Shown one piece after another: positions 35,392 to 47,212 of a stretch of DNA of 64,000 nucleotides (position 1 is its first letter; each line of letters begins with the position of its first letter). Origin of the DNA: Pelodictyon luteolum (GTDB lineage: Bacteria; Bacteroidota; Chlorobiia; Chlorobiales; Chlorobiaceae); the NCBI RefSeq assembly GCF_001622165.1, contig NZ_LVWG01000017.1, positions 1-64,000 on the forward strand, read 5' to 3'. The translations under genes and the position numbers were made by a program. The notes under the pieces were generated by a model that was not told the origin of the DNA, did no database searches, and saw only the letters and a program-made list of their open reading frames with translations.

Positions 35392-36393
35392 TCAGTCCCG
35401 CTCGGGCTTCGGTTCGCGCGTCATAAGATCAAGGATGGCCTTCTCGACAGGCTTCTCCTCAAACAGCATCTCATAGACCGCCTGTGTTATAGGCATCTCG
35501 ACGCCGAGGGTGCAGCTGAGTGCGTATACGGCCTTGGAACTCAACACCCCCTCGGCGATCATATTCATATGGGTGATGATGTCATCAAGCGAGCGGCCGC
35601 GACCAATCTCCTCACCCACAAAGCGGTTTCGGCTGTGACGGCTAAGGCAGGTGACGACAAGGTCGCCGATGCCCGACAGCCCTGAAATGGTCATGGGGTC
35701 GCCGCCGAGTTTCAGCGCAAGACGGGATATCTCAGCCATGCCGCGGGTAATGATGGCAGCCTTTGCGTTGTCGCCGAACCCGATGCCATCGGAAATTCCT
35801 GCCGCAATGGCGATAATGTTCTTGACCGAACCGGCAACCTCCACACCGACGATGTCGGTATTGACGTAGACCCGGAACATATTGGTGTGGAACACTTCCT
35901 GAACCGATTCAGCGGTCTCCATAGAGGGGGAGGATGCGACAACCGTCGTCGGTTGCTCACGGGCAACCTCCTCCGCATGGCTCGGCCCGTACAGCGCAGC
36001 CACCTGGTTCAAAGAGAGACCGGGGAGCTCGTCCATGAGGACTTCCGTCATCCGCTTGCCGGTGCCGACCTCGATTCCTTTGGCCACGTTGACGATGATC
36101 ACTCCATCAAGCGGCATAGTGCTGAACGCACGGGCCGTCTCGCGCAGCGCCTGGGAAGGCACCGCAGTGACGATCATTTCAGCCCCGGCAATGCACTCCT
36201 TGAGATCCGCCATGACTTCGAGAGACTCAGGAAATGGCGTCCCCTTGAGATAGCGGGTGTTTTCGCGCTCGACCTGAAGGGTTCGGGCAAACTCGGGGCG
36301 GTGTGCCCATAGCCGCACACTGTAACCCTTTCGGGCAAGCAGGACAGCAAGCGTAGTGCCCCAGCTTCCGGCCCCAAGGACGGCGATATGCAT
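35392..36393 (-). CDS. gpsA: glycerol-3-phosphate dehydrogenase [NAD(P)+]
   Basis: Reduces dihydroxyacetone phosphate to sn-glycerol-3-phosphate for phospholipid synthesis. About 333 residues: cofactor loop [21 protein letters not shown]-like [19 protein letters not shown], the catalytic Lys in [13 protein letters not shown], and GDLVVTC. The ATG at 36393 is preferred to the preceding TTG. It lies 12 bases after plsY, the next enzyme using its product. Confidence 0.96.
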   Translation of the reverse strand: MHIAVLGAGSWGTTLAVLLARKGYSVRLWAHRPEFARTLQVERENTRYLKGTPFPESLEVMADLKECIAGAEMIVTAVPSQALRETARAFSTMPLDGVIIVNVAKGIEVGTGKRMTEVLMDELPGLSLNQVAALYGPSHAEEVAREQPTTVVASSPSMETAESVQEVFHTNMFRVYVNTDIVGVEVAGSVKNIIAIAAGISDGIGFGDNAKAAIITRGMAEISRLALKLGGDPMTISGLSGIGDLVVTCLSRHSRNRFVGEEIGRGRSLDDIITHMNMIAEGVLSSKAVYALSCTLGVEMPITQAVYEMLFEEKPVEKAILDLMTREPKPERD

Positions 36394-36408
36394 CAACGCA
36401 CCGCCATC

Positions 36409-37116
36409 TTAGGCGCGTTTTCCGAAAGTGATGCGGTTCTCGGTACCTGAAATAAGGCGCCGGATGTTCGCTCGATGCGTATAGAGGATGGCAAGAGCCA
36501 CGATGAGTCCGAAGATCAAGAGGTGGTAATCGAGGCTGTCATGGAAGAAGAACGACTCCCCGAACAGGCGGATGTAGTAATCAAGGCCCCCGCCGAGTTC
36601 GAACACATACTTGCGGATGGCTATGATGAGCGGAAATGCGAGGGCTGCAAGGATGGATGCCACGGAAACATAGCGCGAGAGCCAGACCGTAAGAAGAAAA
36701 ATGCCGATGACAATCAGCATGCTGACAGGAGCGATGCCGATGAGCATGCCGGCAGCCGTGCTGACACCCTTGCCTCCCTTGAACCCGGCAAATACGGTGA
36801 ACACGTGGCCGATAACGGCAGCCATGCCTGCAAGAAGGCGGAGCGCAACCTCGTTGATATCAGGATAGGCCCCGATGGGGTGCATCCTGAAGAACGCCAC
36901 AACGCTGACGGCGGCGATGACGCCCTTGGCAATATCGATGAGGGTAACGGTGAGGCCTGTCTTCCAGCCGAGGACCCTGAATGCGTTGGTGCCGCCGGCA
37001 TTACCGCTGCCGAACTGCCGGATGTCGATTCCTTTGAGCATTTTTCCCGCCATGATGCTGGTGGGAATGGAGCCGATGATGTAGCTCACCGCCAGAATAG
37101 CCAGTAGTGTCATCAT
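36409..37116 (-). CDS. plsY: glycerol-3-phosphate acyltransferase PlsY
   Basis: A membrane enzyme moving acyl groups from acyl-phosphate to glycerol-3-phosphate, the first step of phosphatidic acid synthesis. At 235 residues it is slightly longer than usual. The three conserved loops are visible: [26 protein letters not shown] (the phosphate-binding segment) and [13 protein letters not shown], with hydrophobic helices between. Paired with gpsA downstream, which supplies its substrate. Confidence 0.95.
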   Translation of the reverse strand: MMTLLAILAVSYIIGSIPTSIMAGKMLKGIDIRQFGSGNAGGTNAFRVLGWKTGLTVTLIDIAKGVIAAVSVVAFFRMHPIGAYPDINEVALRLLAGMAAVIGHVFTVFAGFKGGKGVSTAAGMLIGIAPVSMLIVIGIFLLTVWLSRYVSVASILAALAFPLIIAIRKYVFELGGGLDYYIRLFGESFFFHDSLDYHLLIFGLIVALAILYTHRANIRRLISGTENRITFGKRA

Positions 37117-37166
37117 ATCTCTTGTTCGGATGTGCTTATGGAGAAAACCGCTTTGGCGCCGCCAAC

Positions 37167-38156
37167 TCAGGCAGCGCTCACCTGACCTATAATGTACGCA
37201 TTTTCACCTTGAGATTTCAAGCCCGCCATCACCCTGTCGACTCCGTCCTCCGCAACAATCATGACAAGGCCGATGCCGAGGTTGAAGGTGCGGCGCATAT
37301 CATCCTCAGGCACGGAACCCTCACGGCGTATGAGATCGAAGATTGGAAGTTCCGGCCAGGCATCCCACTGCACGTCAAGCTGCAGGCCGTCGGGTACAAT
37401 CCGCATAGTGTTGCCCATCAGGCCACCGCCTGTAATGTGCGACAGTCCATGCAGATCCGGTGATCCGATGAAGGGCTCGACCACCTTGAGATAGGAGCGG
37501 TGGACTTTCAGCAACTCTTCACCGACAGAACAGTCAAATCCCTCGAAGGTTTCCCGCATGCGTCCCTCGAATACCTTGCGGGCCAGTGAGTAGCCGTTGG
37601 TATGCAAACCCGTGGAGGGAAGGCCGATCATCACGTCGCCAGCACGCATCGCAGTTCCGTTGACGATCTTTTGATGATCGACGACCCCGACGACGGTGCC
37701 GGCAAGATCGAAATCGTCGCCATGGTAGACGCCCGGCATCTCAGCAGTTTCACCACCGATCAGGGCGCAGCCGTTCTGGCGGCAGGCCTCAACCATCCCG
37801 GCGACAACCGCCGCAGCATCGTCGGGCACAAGTTTGCCACAGGCGTAGTAGTCGAGGAAGAAGAGAGGACGGGCTCCGCAGACCAGTATATCGTTGACAC
37901 AGTGGTTGACCAGGCATGAGCCTACCGTGTCGAAGCGGCCGAGCTCGACGGCAATTTTCAGCTTGGTTCCCACTCCGTCGATGCTGCTGACCAGCACCGG
38001 TTTTTCATAGCCCTTGAAGTCGGCTTCGAAAAATCCGCCGAACGCACCGATGTCAGTCATCACTCTCGGTGTGAACGTCTTGCGGACGTTTGACTTGATC
38101 AGGCGGACGAATTCCTCTCCCGCGCCTATGTCGACTCCTGCATTCCTGTAATCCAT
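37167..38156 (-). CDS. purM: phosphoribosylformylglycinamidine cyclo-ligase
   Basis: Forms aminoimidazole ribotide, the fifth step of purine synthesis. About 329 residues. [10 protein letters not shown] opens the protein at the usual place, followed by [51 protein letters not shown] and HITGGGL. The long in-frame extension upstream of 38156 is not family-like. It follows lysC by 25 bases on the same strand, an unrelated pathway. Confidence 0.96.
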   Translation of the reverse strand: MDYRNAGVDIGAGEEFVRLIKSNVRKTFTPRVMTDIGAFGGFFEADFKGYEKPVLVSSIDGVGTKLKIAVELGRFDTVGSCLVNHCVNDILVCGARPLFFLDYYACGKLVPDDAAAVVAGMVEACRQNGCALIGGETAEMPGVYHGDDFDLAGTVVGVVDHQKIVNGTAMRAGDVMIGLPSTGLHTNGYSLARKVFEGRMRETFEGFDCSVGEELLKVHRSYLKVVEPFIGSPDLHGLSHITGGGLMGNTMRIVPDGLQLDVQWDAWPELPIFDLIRREGSVPEDDMRRTFNLGIGLVMIVAEDGVDRVMAGLKSQGENAYIIGQVSAA

Positions 38157-38181
38157 GTGGCTTAAGCTTTTTTGTTTCGTT

Positions 38182-39597
38182 TCAGGCCTTCCCTGCGGGA
38201 ACCTCAAAAATACCTGCCGCGTCGTCCCCGGAAAAGAACTCCCGGTGCAGCGCACTAACAGCAATCGGCACGTCATGCAGGCCGACGACAAAGCCGACGT
38301 TGATCTCCGAGGCTCCCTGGGAGATCATCCGGAGGTTCACTTCGGAAAGCGCGCCGAAAATTCTGCCGGCAACCCCTTTCGACATGCGGAGGTTGTCGCC
38401 GACAACACTGACGGTGGCTACTCCATGTTCGATGTCGACCTGGCCGAACGCCCTCAGTTCCCCGAGCAGCTCATCACTGAACGGTACGTCTTCGACCGTC
38501 ACCGACACGGAGACCTCGCTGGTGGAAATCATCTCTACCGATACCCGGTAGCGGGCGAACACATCGAACAGTTCATTCATGAAGCCGTGGCGGCCGAGCA
38601 TACGGTTGGAACGGACGTTGATGATCGACTGCCCTTTCTTTACGGCAATCGACTTCACAAGGCCTCCGTAGCTCATTCCCGACAGACGCTCCGGATCATT
38701 GGTGATGACGGTTCCTTTGGCGTCGGGGTGCCATGTATTGAGGACAAACACAGGAATATTCTTTTCAACTGCCGGAGCGATGGTGTCGGGATGAAGAACT
38801 TTCGCTCCGAGATAGGCGAGCTCCGCCGCTTCGGAAAAGGTCATCACCCTTATGCTTCGGGCCTCCGGCACAATCCTGGGATCACAGGTCATAACACCGT
38901 CGACATCGGTCCAGATCTGTATCTGCGACTCGTGGAGCCAGGCGCCGAGAAGGGCGGCAGACAGGTCCGATCCGCCACGTCCGAGCGTTGTGGTCCTGCC
39001 GTCCTCCGTCCTGCCGATATAGCCCTGGGTGACGACGGTTTTCCCTGCCCTCTGGAGGGGACGAATGATCTTTTCGGTATTGGCCATGCACTCTTTCAGG
39101 AGCGGGCGAGCAAACCCGAAATGGTCATCGGTGACCATGACGGTGCGCACGTCCACCCACTCGGCTGGATGCCCGGCGGCCTGCATGGCGGCGGCAAACA
39201 CGGTAGTGGAGAGGAGTTCGCCGAATGAACAGAACATGTCGCGCGAACGCTCGGTAAGTTCGCCAACGATCTCAACGCCCTTGACGAGCAGTTCAAGACG
39301 GCTGAGAAGCTGTTCGATACGGGGGATGAGCTCCTCCTGGGGTTCCCCGGAGGGGATCAGCTCCCGCACCAGACCGATATGGTGGCTTCGCACTTCACCG
39401 ACAAGCTCCATGGCCTCGTCGAGGGAACCACGGCCGGAAGCGTCAGCGATCTTCAGAAGAGTGTTCGTGATGCCGCTGCATGCGCTAAGCACCACGATCG
39501 GCGTGGACTGCTCTGCCTCGCGGGCAACAATGGAAATGGCCTGCTGCATGGCCCTGGCGGTCCCTACAGAGGTGCCGCCGAATTTCATTACAGCCAT
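38182..39597 (-). CDS. lysC: aspartate kinase
   Basis: Phosphorylates aspartate, opening lysine, threonine and methionine synthesis. About 471 residues, monofunctional. The kinase domain starts [10 protein letters not shown], with SACSGITN, the [15 protein letters not shown] loop and [12 protein letters not shown]. The C-terminal third (from about residue 315) carries two ACT regulatory units, for example [17 protein letters not shown] and [13 protein letters not shown], so feedback inhibition is likely. The start chosen gives the standard N-terminus. Confidence 0.95.
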   Translation of the reverse strand: MAVMKFGGTSVGTARAMQQAISIVAREAEQSTPIVVLSACSGITNTLLKIADASGRGSLDEAMELVGEVRSHHIGLVRELIPSGEPQEELIPRIEQLLSRLELLVKGVEIVGELTERSRDMFCSFGELLSTTVFAAAMQAAGHPAEWVDVRTVMVTDDHFGFARPLLKECMANTEKIIRPLQRAGKTVVTQGYIGRTEDGRTTTLGRGGSDLSAALLGAWLHESQIQIWTDVDGVMTCDPRIVPEARSIRVMTFSEAAELAYLGAKVLHPDTIAPAVEKNIPVFVLNTWHPDAKGTVITNDPERLSGMSYGGLVKSIAVKKGQSIINVRSNRMLGRHGFMNELFDVFARYRVSVEMISTSEVSVSVTVEDVPFSDELLGELRAFGQVDIEHGVATVSVVGDNLRMSKGVAGRIFGALSEVNLRMISQGASEINVGFVVGLHDVPIAVSALHREFFSGDDAAGIFEVPAGKA

Positions 39598-39752
39598 AAG
39601 TTTCTCTGGGAATGGTTTGTCGGTTGTCAAGTCTCGCAAATATAGCTTAAAAATGAGAAAAACATCTTTGAGGACAAAAGTCTTATATTGAGCCACTGAT
39701 CGAGCAACCCCCTGCAAAAGCAGGGCATCAGCCCACATGACACCAAGAGTAG

Positions 39753-40643
39753 ATGCCAGGCACCCAACACCATATCGAGCTGTCGATACAGATTCCTTCC
39801 GACCAGCACGAGCTGGCCATAGCCCTGCTCGCAATGCAGGGCATCGGATACTTCCAGGAGGAGGACCAAAGACTGCTGGCCTACATCCCCGAAGCGGAGT
39901 GGTCAGAGGAAAAAGAGTCTGCCGTAATGCTGGCCCTTGGGGCCCTTCCCGGCGGAACGCCACCCATCAGGACTGAGTTCATGGCGGACCGGAACTGGAA
40001 CGCTGAATGGGAGGCCCAGCTGAAGCCGATCGAGATTTCCGACCGGTTCCTCATTGTCCAGAAAAAAGGCGGGCCGGGTCCGAAACCAGGGCAGATCCAG
40101 ATAGAAATCAACCCGAAGATGTCCTTCGGGACAGGCTACCATGCCACCACCCGGCTTATGCTCCGCCAGATGGAGGACCTCGGGCTGGAAAATGAGAAGA
40201 TCATGGACATCGGTACCGGAACCGGCGTTCTGGCCATTGCCGCCCGCAAGCTCGGCAACACCCATCCCATCCTTGCGTTCGACAACAATGCCTGGGCAGC
40301 CGATAACGCACTTGAGAACATCGAAGAAAACAATGCCCCGGATATCCAGATTGAGCTGCTTGACGCCGAGGAAGATCTGGCCGTCAACCTCAGGAATGGC
40401 TACACCCTCATACTGGCCAACATCAACAAGAACGTAATCGACCGGATCCTTCCCGTCATCCGGGCCAACGCGCCGGGTGCCACGGTACTGCTCTCCGGCG
40501 TCCTCGTCTACGACGAGCCGTGGCTGAAAAAGCTGCTGAAACGGCTCGACTGCGAAGCTGTGCGGACCATATATGAAGACGAATGGCTCTCATGCCTCGT
40601 GCGCACCGCCGCAGACCAACCCCATCAAGCACCACATGACTGA
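39753..40643 (+). CDS. prmA: ribosomal protein L11 methyltransferase
   Basis: Methylates ribosomal protein L11. 296 residues. An N-terminal substrate domain contains [14 protein letters not shown], then [13 protein letters not shown], the AdoMet loop [13 protein letters not shown], and LANINKNVI in place of the LANI catalytic motif. It overlaps the start of the following phosphatase gene by 8 bases. Confidence 0.95.
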   Translation: MPGTQHHIELSIQIPSDQHELAIALLAMQGIGYFQEEDQRLLAYIPEAEWSEEKESAVMLALGALPGGTPPIRTEFMADRNWNAEWEAQLKPIEISDRFLIVQKKGGPGPKPGQIQIEINPKMSFGTGYHATTRLMLRQMEDLGLENEKIMDIGTGTGVLAIAARKLGNTHPILAFDNNAWAADNALENIEENNAPDIQIELLDAEEDLAVNLRNGYTLILANINKNVIDRILPVIRANAPGATVLLSGVLVYDEPWLKKLLKRLDCEAVRTIYEDEWLSCLVRTAADQPHQAPHD

Positions 40644-41574
40644 ACGCGTATCCTGCATAGATATCGGAACCAATACAGCCCTTCTCCTCATAGCCGACCT
40701 TGATCCGGAAAAGGGCACCGTGGAGCCCGTCTTCCACAAACAGACCATCATACGGCTCGGTGAACATGTCGACGAGATGAAAATCATCGACCCTGAAGCC
40801 CGTCAGCGCCTCATCAGCTGTATGCGCGACTACTCCGCGCTTTCCGGAGAACACAAATCCGACAGGATCATCGCCGTCGGAACCAGCGCACTGCGCGACG
40901 CGAAAAACCGCATGGAGGTCACCAGCGAAACCGTCCGCTCGACCGGCATCGTCATCCGCTGCATTTCCGGCGAGGAGGAAGCCGGGCTGACCTTTTTCGG
41001 TGCAGTCTCCGGAATGCAGGAAGTCCCTGACCCCTTCACGGTGATCGACATCGGGGGCGGAAGCACGGAACTCTCTATGGGATCGGTCACGGGGGTCACA
41101 CAGAGTACCAGCATGGACATCGGCTCAGTGCGCCTGACGGAACGTTTTTTCTCCACCCTGCCGCCCTCGGAAGAGGAATTCGCCCGAGCAAAGGAAGAAG
41201 TGAACCGGGTGCTGACAGGAGGCGTCCTGCCGTTTTTCGCCTCCCGCGAACATGTCTTCGGCGTGGCCGGAACCCTGACGACCCTTGCCCAGCTTGCGCA
41301 GGGGATGCGGGAGTTCAACCCGGAAAAGGTGCACGGTTACCAGCTCCGCTACGATGACGTACGCCGGATACTGGAACTGCTGAAAGCCTCCTCCCTGGAG
41401 GAGATCCAATCCATGGGGGTTCCCGAAGGCCGTGCTGACGTCATAACCATGGGTGCACTCATCCTCCATCAGCTGATGCGTCTGCTCGGCCTCGGAGAAA
41501 TCCGGGTCAGCGGCCATGGTCTCCGCTACGGCATTGCACTCCAGGAGCTGCAGAACATCCGCCGGAAGGAGTAA
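40636..41574 (+). CDS. exopolyphosphatase/guanosine pentaphosphate phosphatase (Ppx/GppA) family protein
   Basis: About 312 residues of the ASKHA ATPase fold: CIDIGTNTALLLIAD, RLGEHVDEM, GTSALRDAKN, CISGEEEA (catalytic Glu) and VIDIGGGSTELS. It hydrolyses polyphosphate or pppGpp; the short length without the C-terminal HD-like domain fits the single-module Ppx group. Its last 68 bases overlap the convergent methyltransferase gene. Confidence 0.92.
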   Translation: MTERVSCIDIGTNTALLLIADLDPEKGTVEPVFHKQTIIRLGEHVDEMKIIDPEARQRLISCMRDYSALSGEHKSDRIIAVGTSALRDAKNRMEVTSETVRSTGIVIRCISGEEEAGLTFFGAVSGMQEVPDPFTVIDIGGGSTELSMGSVTGVTQSTSMDIGSVRLTERFFSTLPPSEEEFARAKEEVNRVLTGGVLPFFASREHVFGVAGTLTTLAQLAQGMREFNPEKVHGYQLRYDDVRRILELLKASSLEEIQSMGVPEGRADVITMGALILHQLMRLLGLGEIRVSGHGLRYGIALQELQNIRRKE

Positions 41575-42760
41575 GGGCATAGATTGCAATCAGCCGTCCT
41601 TTTGCATCGCGCGTAAAGAACAGAAACCGCCTGTCATCCTCCTTCAGCCGGTATCGAGCCCGGATCGCATCGGATGAAAGAGGGAAGTCCCGCCGCTGGA
41701 TGGCCGCACCCTCAATACCATGGCGCTTCAGGAACTTCCCGAACCCCTTACCGCTGTAAAGCGTCGCCTCGACCACCCGGAACACCCGCCCCGGGAACCC
41801 CTCCGGCCGATGTGCGGCAGTCAGGTAGCCGACCGAATGGTTGAGGAACACAAGCCCGCAGCTCTCGGCAACCACCCCCTCAAGCCCCGCGTTCAGGATC
41901 GCCGGATCAGGCTCCAGAAGCCACTCCATCACCTCATCCGACACCCTCCGCTCCCCCGTATCCCGCCAGGTGAACCGCCGGGCATCCCCGTCCGCGCCAC
42001 GGATGCAGACCGCATGGCGTTCGACTTCCAGAGGGGCTTGAGAGTGGAGCATGAGAAGGGTTGCGCGGCACTGAGCATCGACCGAGAGTACCGTGACCGA
42101 TGCAAGCGAGGGGAGGCGCTCTTTCAGCCGTGAGGTTTCCAGCGCTGGTGAGGCCTTGATACAGACATTTTGTGCCTTTTGAAGCAGCATGTCGTGAAGA
42201 GAGACAACATCCGGAGAGGCCTCTTCAAGGCGGATGCTGCGACGTGCACCTTCGCGGCGATCGGGGTCAACGTATATCCAGTCAAAGTAACCATCCGGGA
42301 AGGATGCGAGCTGCTCTTGGCTGTCACCCTGAAGACACGCCACATTCCGGCGGCCGAGAACCTCCATGTTGTGGCATGCAACGGCGGAGAGCACTACATC
42401 ACGCTCAACATGCACGACCTCCTCAAACGACCCGGAAAGGAAACATGCATCGATGCCAAGCCCGCCCGACAGGTCGATCACCCGCGTGCCCTTGAGAAGC
42501 GAAGCCATATAGGACGCCGCGCGCTCCTCTGAAGCCTGCTCAAGGGCACGGGCAGTATAGAGAAGAGGACTTCGGGAAAGAAGGGGAAGTTTTACGGCGG
42601 CTTTTTTCCTGCAGGAGATCTGCTCCGCCATCGCCCGGACTGGCAGATCGGTACGGCCGTGCATGCGCATCGCAAACTCCGCCGGCTCTTCACCCTCATG
42701 CATGCCAATCATGGCGAACACGCCGGGCTCCTGCAACAGGAACAGTTCGTCCTCAGTCAT
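41507..42760 (-). CDS. class I methyltransferase with THUMP-like C-terminus
   Basis: A 417-residue protein. The AdoMet loop is VIDLSGGLGIDACFLS, with a motif-IV-like YVDPDRREG; the C-terminal region (FPGRVFRVVEAT, KFLKRHGIEGAAIQRRDFPLSSDAIR) is the THUMP-like domain seen in Bacteroidetes/Chlorobi RNA-methyltransferase-like proteins. A tRNA or rRNA target is inferred. Its ATG overlaps the preceding acyl-CoA ligase by 8 bases, placing it last in the biotin operon. It converges on ppx with a 68-base antisense overlap. Confidence 0.82.
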   Translation of the reverse strand: MTEDELFLLQEPGVFAMIGMHEGEEPAEFAMRMHGRTDLPVRAMAEQISCRKKAAVKLPLLSRSPLLYTARALEQASEERAASYMASLLKGTRVIDLSGGLGIDACFLSGSFEEVVHVERDVVLSAVACHNMEVLGRRNVACLQGDSQEQLASFPDGYFDWIYVDPDRREGARRSIRLEEASPDVVSLHDMLLQKAQNVCIKASPALETSRLKERLPSLASVTVLSVDAQCRATLLMLHSQAPLEVERHAVCIRGADGDARRFTWRDTGERRVSDEVMEWLLEPDPAILNAGLEGVVAESCGLVFLNHSVGYLTAAHRPEGFPGRVFRVVEATLYSGKGFGKFLKRHGIEGAAIQRRDFPLSSDAIRARYRLKEDDRRFLFFTRDAKGRLIAIYALTPSGGCSAAPGVQCRSGDHGR

Positions 42761-44435
42761 CTCCGCGAAGTTTGCGCCGCAGGACCTTACCTATCTGTGA
42801 TTTCGGGAGCGACTCCCTGCACTCCAGAAAGCGGGGTACCTTGTAGGCGGCAAGATCTTTCCTGCAATGCTCCCGAAGCTCCTCCATGTCAAGCCGCATG
42901 CCTTCCCGAAGCACAACCCAGGCTTTCACCGCCTCTCCCTGGCGCGGGTCCTGAACCCCCGCAACCCCGACCTCCAGAACGGCAGGGTGGCGGGCGATGA
43001 CCGCCTCTACCTCACGCGGCCATACCTGGAACCCGCCGGGCTTGATGACATCTTTTTTCCGGTCAACAATAAACAAATAGCCGTCTTCATCCATATAACC
43101 GATGTCACCGGTCAGCAGCCACCCATCCCTCAGAACCTTCCCGCTCTCCCCGGGCCTCTGCCAGTACCCGCGCATCATCTGCGGAGCGCGCATCAGGACC
43201 TCTCCCACCATGTTCGTCCCGAGCGGTCCGTCGCCAGACACTTCGTCCACGATCTTCACTTCGACATCGGGCAGCGGTATGCCGACCGAGCCCGGCTTGT
43301 AGGTTCCGAGGATGGGGCTGAATGTCCCTGCGAGGGTCATTTCCGTGAGACTGTATGCATCAATGATACGTCCGCCGGTCAACGACTCGAACCGCTCCTT
43401 CGTTTCCTGCAGAAGGGGCGCAGCCCCGGAAACGCAGAGCTTCAGCGAGCGAAGCAGGCCGGGATCCCTCTTGACCCTCGGATGGGCGATGAGCGCGGTG
43501 AAGAGGGTGGGAACGCCAGGAAGAACGGACGGGCGCACACGGCGGATGGTCGAGAGCAGGTCATCGAGGTCGCGCGGGTTCGGCACCAGCACCATGGGAT
43601 GGCGACCAGAGAGCGCTGCCGTCATGATGCCAGCCTGACCGTAGACATGGAAGAGCGGCATATTGAGCATGATAGGATCGCTGCCTCTCTGGAGAATGAC
43701 ACTGAACCACATAACAATCTGCATGCCGGAAGTGACAAGGGACCGATGGGTACTGACGACGCACTTCGGAGTACCGGTCGTGCCTCCCGAAAAGAGGAAC
43801 AGCGCAGTATCGTCCGGGTCTGGAGGTGCCGGGAGAGCACCGCCATGACGACCGGACTGAAGGACGGACTGGAACGGAAGGTCTCCCTTCAGAGCGGCAA
43901 CCCGGTGACCCTCCGAGCGCTCCTTCAGGAGGGTAAAGAGCATACGCGTAAACGGGGGAAGGTACTCGCCGATGCCGGTCGGGATGAGGAGGCGGAGCGG
44001 CCCGTCGGGGCTGCGATCCCTCAGGGCAGCAACTTTCGGGTAGAAAGGAGCCAGAACGACGGCCGCCGAAGCCCCGCACTCCCGGAAGGCATGTTCGAGT
44101 TCAGTATCGCTGTAGAGGGGGTTCATCGGAACGACAACGGCACCCGTCTTCCACACACCGAACTCACCGATGATCATCTGCGGGGAGTTCGGCAGGAGCA
44201 GGGCAACCCGATCCCCTTTACACACTCCGAGATCCTGTAGGCCCCGGCCAAAAGCATCACTTTCCCGCTCCAGCTCACCGTACGTCATGCTCCTTCCCTT
44301 GAACCAGAGAGCGGTTGCGTCTCCAGCCTCCGCAGCCGCACGGCGGAGCACCTCCACAAGGCCCTCTTCGGGATAGGGATAAAGGGAGTGCGGCACGCCG
44401 CGATCATACCCGCGGGTCCAGTACGCAGCATTCAT
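42753..44435 (-). CDS. acyl-CoA ligase (AMP-binding) at the end of the biotin operon
   Basis: A 560-residue adenylate-forming enzyme of the long-chain fatty acid:CoA ligase type: P-loop [46 protein letters not shown] and a C-terminal catalytic Lys in [12 protein letters not shown]. It begins with an ATGA overlap to bioA, so it is co-transcribed with biotin genes. The motifs say little about chain length; its place in the operon could mean it activates a pimelate-like or fatty acid, or that the link is only positional. It is unrelated in sequence to BioW. Confidence 0.9.
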   Translation of the reverse strand: MNAAYWTRGYDRGVPHSLYPYPEEGLVEVLRRAAAEAGDATALWFKGRSMTYGELERESDAFGRGLQDLGVCKGDRVALLLPNSPQMIIGEFGVWKTGAVVVPMNPLYSDTELEHAFRECGASAAVVLAPFYPKVAALRDRSPDGPLRLLIPTGIGEYLPPFTRMLFTLLKERSEGHRVAALKGDLPFQSVLQSGRHGGALPAPPDPDDTALFLFSGGTTGTPKCVVSTHRSLVTSGMQIVMWFSVILQRGSDPIMLNMPLFHVYGQAGIMTAALSGRHPMVLVPNPRDLDDLLSTIRRVRPSVLPGVPTLFTALIAHPRVKRDPGLLRSLKLCVSGAAPLLQETKERFESLTGGRIIDAYSLTEMTLAGTFSPILGTYKPGSVGIPLPDVEVKIVDEVSGDGPLGTNMVGEVLMRAPQMMRGYWQRPGESGKVLRDGWLLTGDIGYMDEDGYLFIVDRKKDVIKPGGFQVWPREVEAVIARHPAVLEVGVAGVQDPRQGEAVKAWVVLREGMRLDMEELREHCRKDLAAYKVPRFLECRESLPKSQIGKVLRRKLRGDD

Positions 44436-45715
44436 GCCGTCACCTCCCTTACCGCCCGGCAGAGGACTGCCAGATCAGATTCATCAATGATGAAGGGTGG
44501 CATGAGATAGACCAGACGGCCAAACGGGCGGACCCATACTCCGCGCCGGACGAACTCGCACTGCATGGAAGCCATATCGACCGCTCGCTTGAGTTCCACC
44601 ACGCCGATGGCTCCCTGAACGCGGACATCGGCTACCCCATCATATCCCCGGCACGCATCAAGCCCGCTAAGGAGGCCCTCCTCAATGCGGTGGACGGACT
44701 CCTGCCACGGCTGTGAGAGGAGAAGCCGGATGCTTGCCAGAGCGACGGCACAGGCAAGAGGGTTTGCCATGAAGGTCGGTCCATGCATGAAAAGGCCCGG
44801 CTCGCCCGAAGAAATGGCCATGACGACGGCGTCGGTCGTCAGCGTGGCGGCAAGCGTCATGTACCCGCCGGTCAACGCCTTGCCCACACACATGATGTCA
44901 GGCTCGACCCCGGCATGCTCGAGAGCGAACATCTTCCCGGTGCGTCCGAAGCCCGTGGCTATTTCGTCAAAAATGAGCAGCACGTCATACTGCAGGCAAA
45001 GCTCGCGGAGTCGGAGAAGACACTGAGGGGAGTAGAATCGCATCCCCCCGGCGCCCTGCACCACCGGCTCCAGGATTACGGCGGCAAGTTCCCCGTGGTG
45101 CTCTTCAAGCTTGCTTTGAATGTCGGCCATGACGACGTCCGTGCACTCGGCTGAAAACGGGCAGTCGGGGAGTTCGGCAAACAACTGCTCCTGCATGGCC
45201 CCGCGGAACAGGCCGTGCATACCTGTCACAGGGTCGCAGACCGACATGGCGCCGAACGTGTCGCCGTGGTAGCCACCACGAAGTGCAAGCATCCGTTTCT
45301 TTCCTGGCCGGCCAAGGGCATCCCAGTACTGCACAGCCATTTTGAGGGCAACTTCAACTGCAACGGAGCCTGAATCACTGAAAAACACTTTCTGCAGCCC
45401 TGCCGGAGTCAGATCAACGAGCAAGCGGGCCAGTTCGACGGCCGGTTCGTGGGTCAGGCCTCCGAACATGATATGGCTCATCCGTCCAAGCTGGCGGCGC
45501 ACCGCATCGTCCAGCACGGGGTGACGATATCCGTGGATGGCCGCCCACCATGAGGACATGCCATCGATGAGCTGCGATCCGTCTTCAAGCTCGATCCGCA
45601 CTCCCGAGGCACTCCGGACCGGATAGACCGGAAGCGGATCTTCCATGGATGTGTAAGGATGCCAGAGATGTCGGCGGTCGAAGGTGGTATCGACGGAACT
45701 GGAATCGTGCGGCAT
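44432..45715 (-). CDS. bioA: adenosylmethionine-8-amino-7-oxononanoate aminotransferase
   Basis: Transfers the amino group of S-adenosylmethionine to 8-amino-7-oxononanoate, giving 7,8-diaminopelargonate. About 427 residues. HLWHPYTSM and [13 protein letters not shown] near the start, [22 protein letters not shown], and the PLP lysine in [14 protein letters not shown]. The ATG at 45715, 13 bases after bioD, gives the standard N-terminus. Overlaps the ligase gene by 4 bases. Confidence 0.96.
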   Translation of the reverse strand: MPHDSSSVDTTFDRRHLWHPYTSMEDPLPVYPVRSASGVRIELEDGSQLIDGMSSWWAAIHGYRHPVLDDAVRRQLGRMSHIMFGGLTHEPAVELARLLVDLTPAGLQKVFFSDSGSVAVEVALKMAVQYWDALGRPGKKRMLALRGGYHGDTFGAMSVCDPVTGMHGLFRGAMQEQLFAELPDCPFSAECTDVVMADIQSKLEEHHGELAAVILEPVVQGAGGMRFYSPQCLLRLRELCLQYDVLLIFDEIATGFGRTGKMFALEHAGVEPDIMCVGKALTGGYMTLAATLTTDAVVMAISSGEPGLFMHGPTFMANPLACAVALASIRLLLSQPWQESVHRIEEGLLSGLDACRGYDGVADVRVQGAIGVVELKRAVDMASMQCEFVRRGVWVRPFGRLVYLMPPFIIDESDLAVLCRAVREVTA

Positions 45716-45728
45716 GAGGAGAAAAGGG

Positions 45729-46424
45729 TTAACGGGTTGGAAATCCGAGACACCTGAGCTGATCCGGCGTGAAACGCTGGCTTCCCGGCTCCCCCCGAAG
45801 CTCCACGATGCCGGCTCCGGAACCGGACCGGCATAGATGCCGGCGGAAGTAATCCAGAGAGTCGTCGCCGATCGAAGGGTCCGTTTCGCCGTAACGGTTA
45901 TATACCAATCCCTGCAATGGAATACCCCGGTGGCTGCATGCTTCGAGGGAGAGGAGGGTATGGTTGATGCTTCCGAGCCAGGGACCCGACACCAGAATGA
46001 GCCCGAAGCCCTCCCCCGCGACAAAATCCGCAAAAAGCAGTTCTCCGGAAAGTGGTACAAGGAGTCCCCCGACCCCCTCAAGCAGCACTATGGGGTAGCG
46101 CTCCCGGAGGGCTGCCGTTGCACGTCGAATCGACTCCGCCGTGATTGATCCTCCCGCGAGGCGGGCTGCAAGGTGGGGAGAGGCTGGAAAGGGAAACGAA
46201 CAGGGGCATGTAAGACCCTCAAAGTCTGCATCCTCCGGCGGAACACCCATCAGCCGGCGGTGTTCCAGAATGTCTTCCGACATGCCGATGCAGCCGGTCT
46301 GCACGATCTTCTGGGTGATGGCATGCCGCCCCTCCGCCCTGAGCGCTCCGGCAAGCAGACCGGTGACCACCGTCTTGCCGACACCTGTTCCGATACCGGA
46401 AATGACCGTCACGGCTCCGCTCAT
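45729..46424 (-). CDS. bioD: dethiobiotin synthetase
   Basis: Closes the ureido ring using CO2 and ATP. 231 residues; P-loop [10 protein letters not shown] at 9-18, KIVQTG (substrate Lys/Thr), and [12 protein letters not shown]. Start overlaps the bioC stop as ATGA. Confidence 0.95.
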   Translation of the reverse strand: MSGAVTVISGIGTGVGKTVVTGLLAGALRAEGRHAITQKIVQTGCIGMSEDILEHRRLMGVPPEDADFEGLTCPCSFPFPASPHLAARLAGGSITAESIRRATAALRERYPIVLLEGVGGLLVPLSGELLFADFVAGEGFGLILVSGPWLGSINHTLLSLEACSHRGIPLQGLVYNRYGETDPSIGDDSLDYFRRHLCRSGSGAGIVELRGEPGSQRFTPDQLRCLGFPTR

Positions 46425-47212
46425 AACGGGCAGCCCTCCCGTTTTCGAAGGCAGCAGTATACAGGGTGGTAGGTCAGCCCCACCCCTTCCTGACGGGAAA
46501 ACATGCTGCGGTAGCGATCCGAAAACTCCCTTTGCATCCCTTTCGTCCAGCGCTCACGGTTGAGACCGTTGACACCGGTGCGGCTGATGTGACGGAGGAC
46601 CGCTTCAGGGGAACTGAAGGTGAGGGTGATTTCGGCCTCCCGGAGTTCAAGGACTTCGAAATGCCTTTCACCAAGTTCACGAGTCTCTGCCATGGTGCGG
46701 TAGCTGAGGGCAGTGCCCAGAAGGGCAGCGATTTCCTGCATGTTGGAGCTGCTGAACGAAGTGAACACAAAGAGCCCGCCCGGTGCCATCGATTCTCTGA
46801 TTCTCCCGAAAAAAGCATCAAGGTCGTCGAGCCACTGCAGGGTTGCGTTTGAGACCACAAGATCCGACTGTTCCGGCAGAAAGGGCAGAGATTCGACGTC
46901 ACCGCCGAGAAAATCAAACACCACCTCCAAATGGCGATCCATAATCCTCTTGAGGCACTCACGACTCTCCTCCACCAGATCGTTCGCAGTATATCGTGCA
47001 ATGCTGAAAGCCTCAAGCATCTGCTCCGTCAGAACACCCGAACCCGAACCCACCTCCAGCACCCGTTCGAAGCGGATGGAGGGTGCATGGCGTGCCGCCA
47101 TGGAAACCAGTTCCCCGGCCATTGCCTTCTGCACCACTGCCTCGTCGGAGTAGGAACCGAGGGTGCGGCGGAACCGTTCGCGGACGAGGGCCTTGTCTGT
47201 CAACCCTGCCAT
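46421..47212 (-). CDS. bioC: malonyl-ACP O-methyltransferase
   Basis: Methylates malonyl-ACP so that fatty acid synthesis can extend it to pimeloyl-ACP methyl ester. About 263 residues; N-terminal VRERFRRTLGSYSDEAVVQ matches the BioC start, then AdoMet loop VLEVGSGSGVLT and DLVVSNATLQWLDD. The ATG at 47212 lies inside the end of bioG, a 13-base overlap. Confidence 0.93.
   Translation of the reverse strand: MAGLTDKALVRERFRRTLGSYSDEAVVQKAMAGELVSMAARHAPSIRFERVLEVGSGSGVLTEQMLEAFSIARYTANDLVEESRECLKRIMDRHLEVVFDFLGGDVESLPFLPEQSDLVVSNATLQWLDDLDAFFGRIRESMAPGGLFVFTSFSSSNMQEIAALLGTALSYRTMAETRELGERHFEVLELREAEITLTFSSPEAVLRHISRTGVNGLNRERWTKGMQREFSDRYRSMFSRQEGVGLTYHPVYCCLRKREGCPL

Noticed and set aside
42867-44240. 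A 457-residue plus-strand frame over the acyl-CoA ligase gene
   Set aside because: Antisense shadow; all ligase motifs are in the minus-strand frame.
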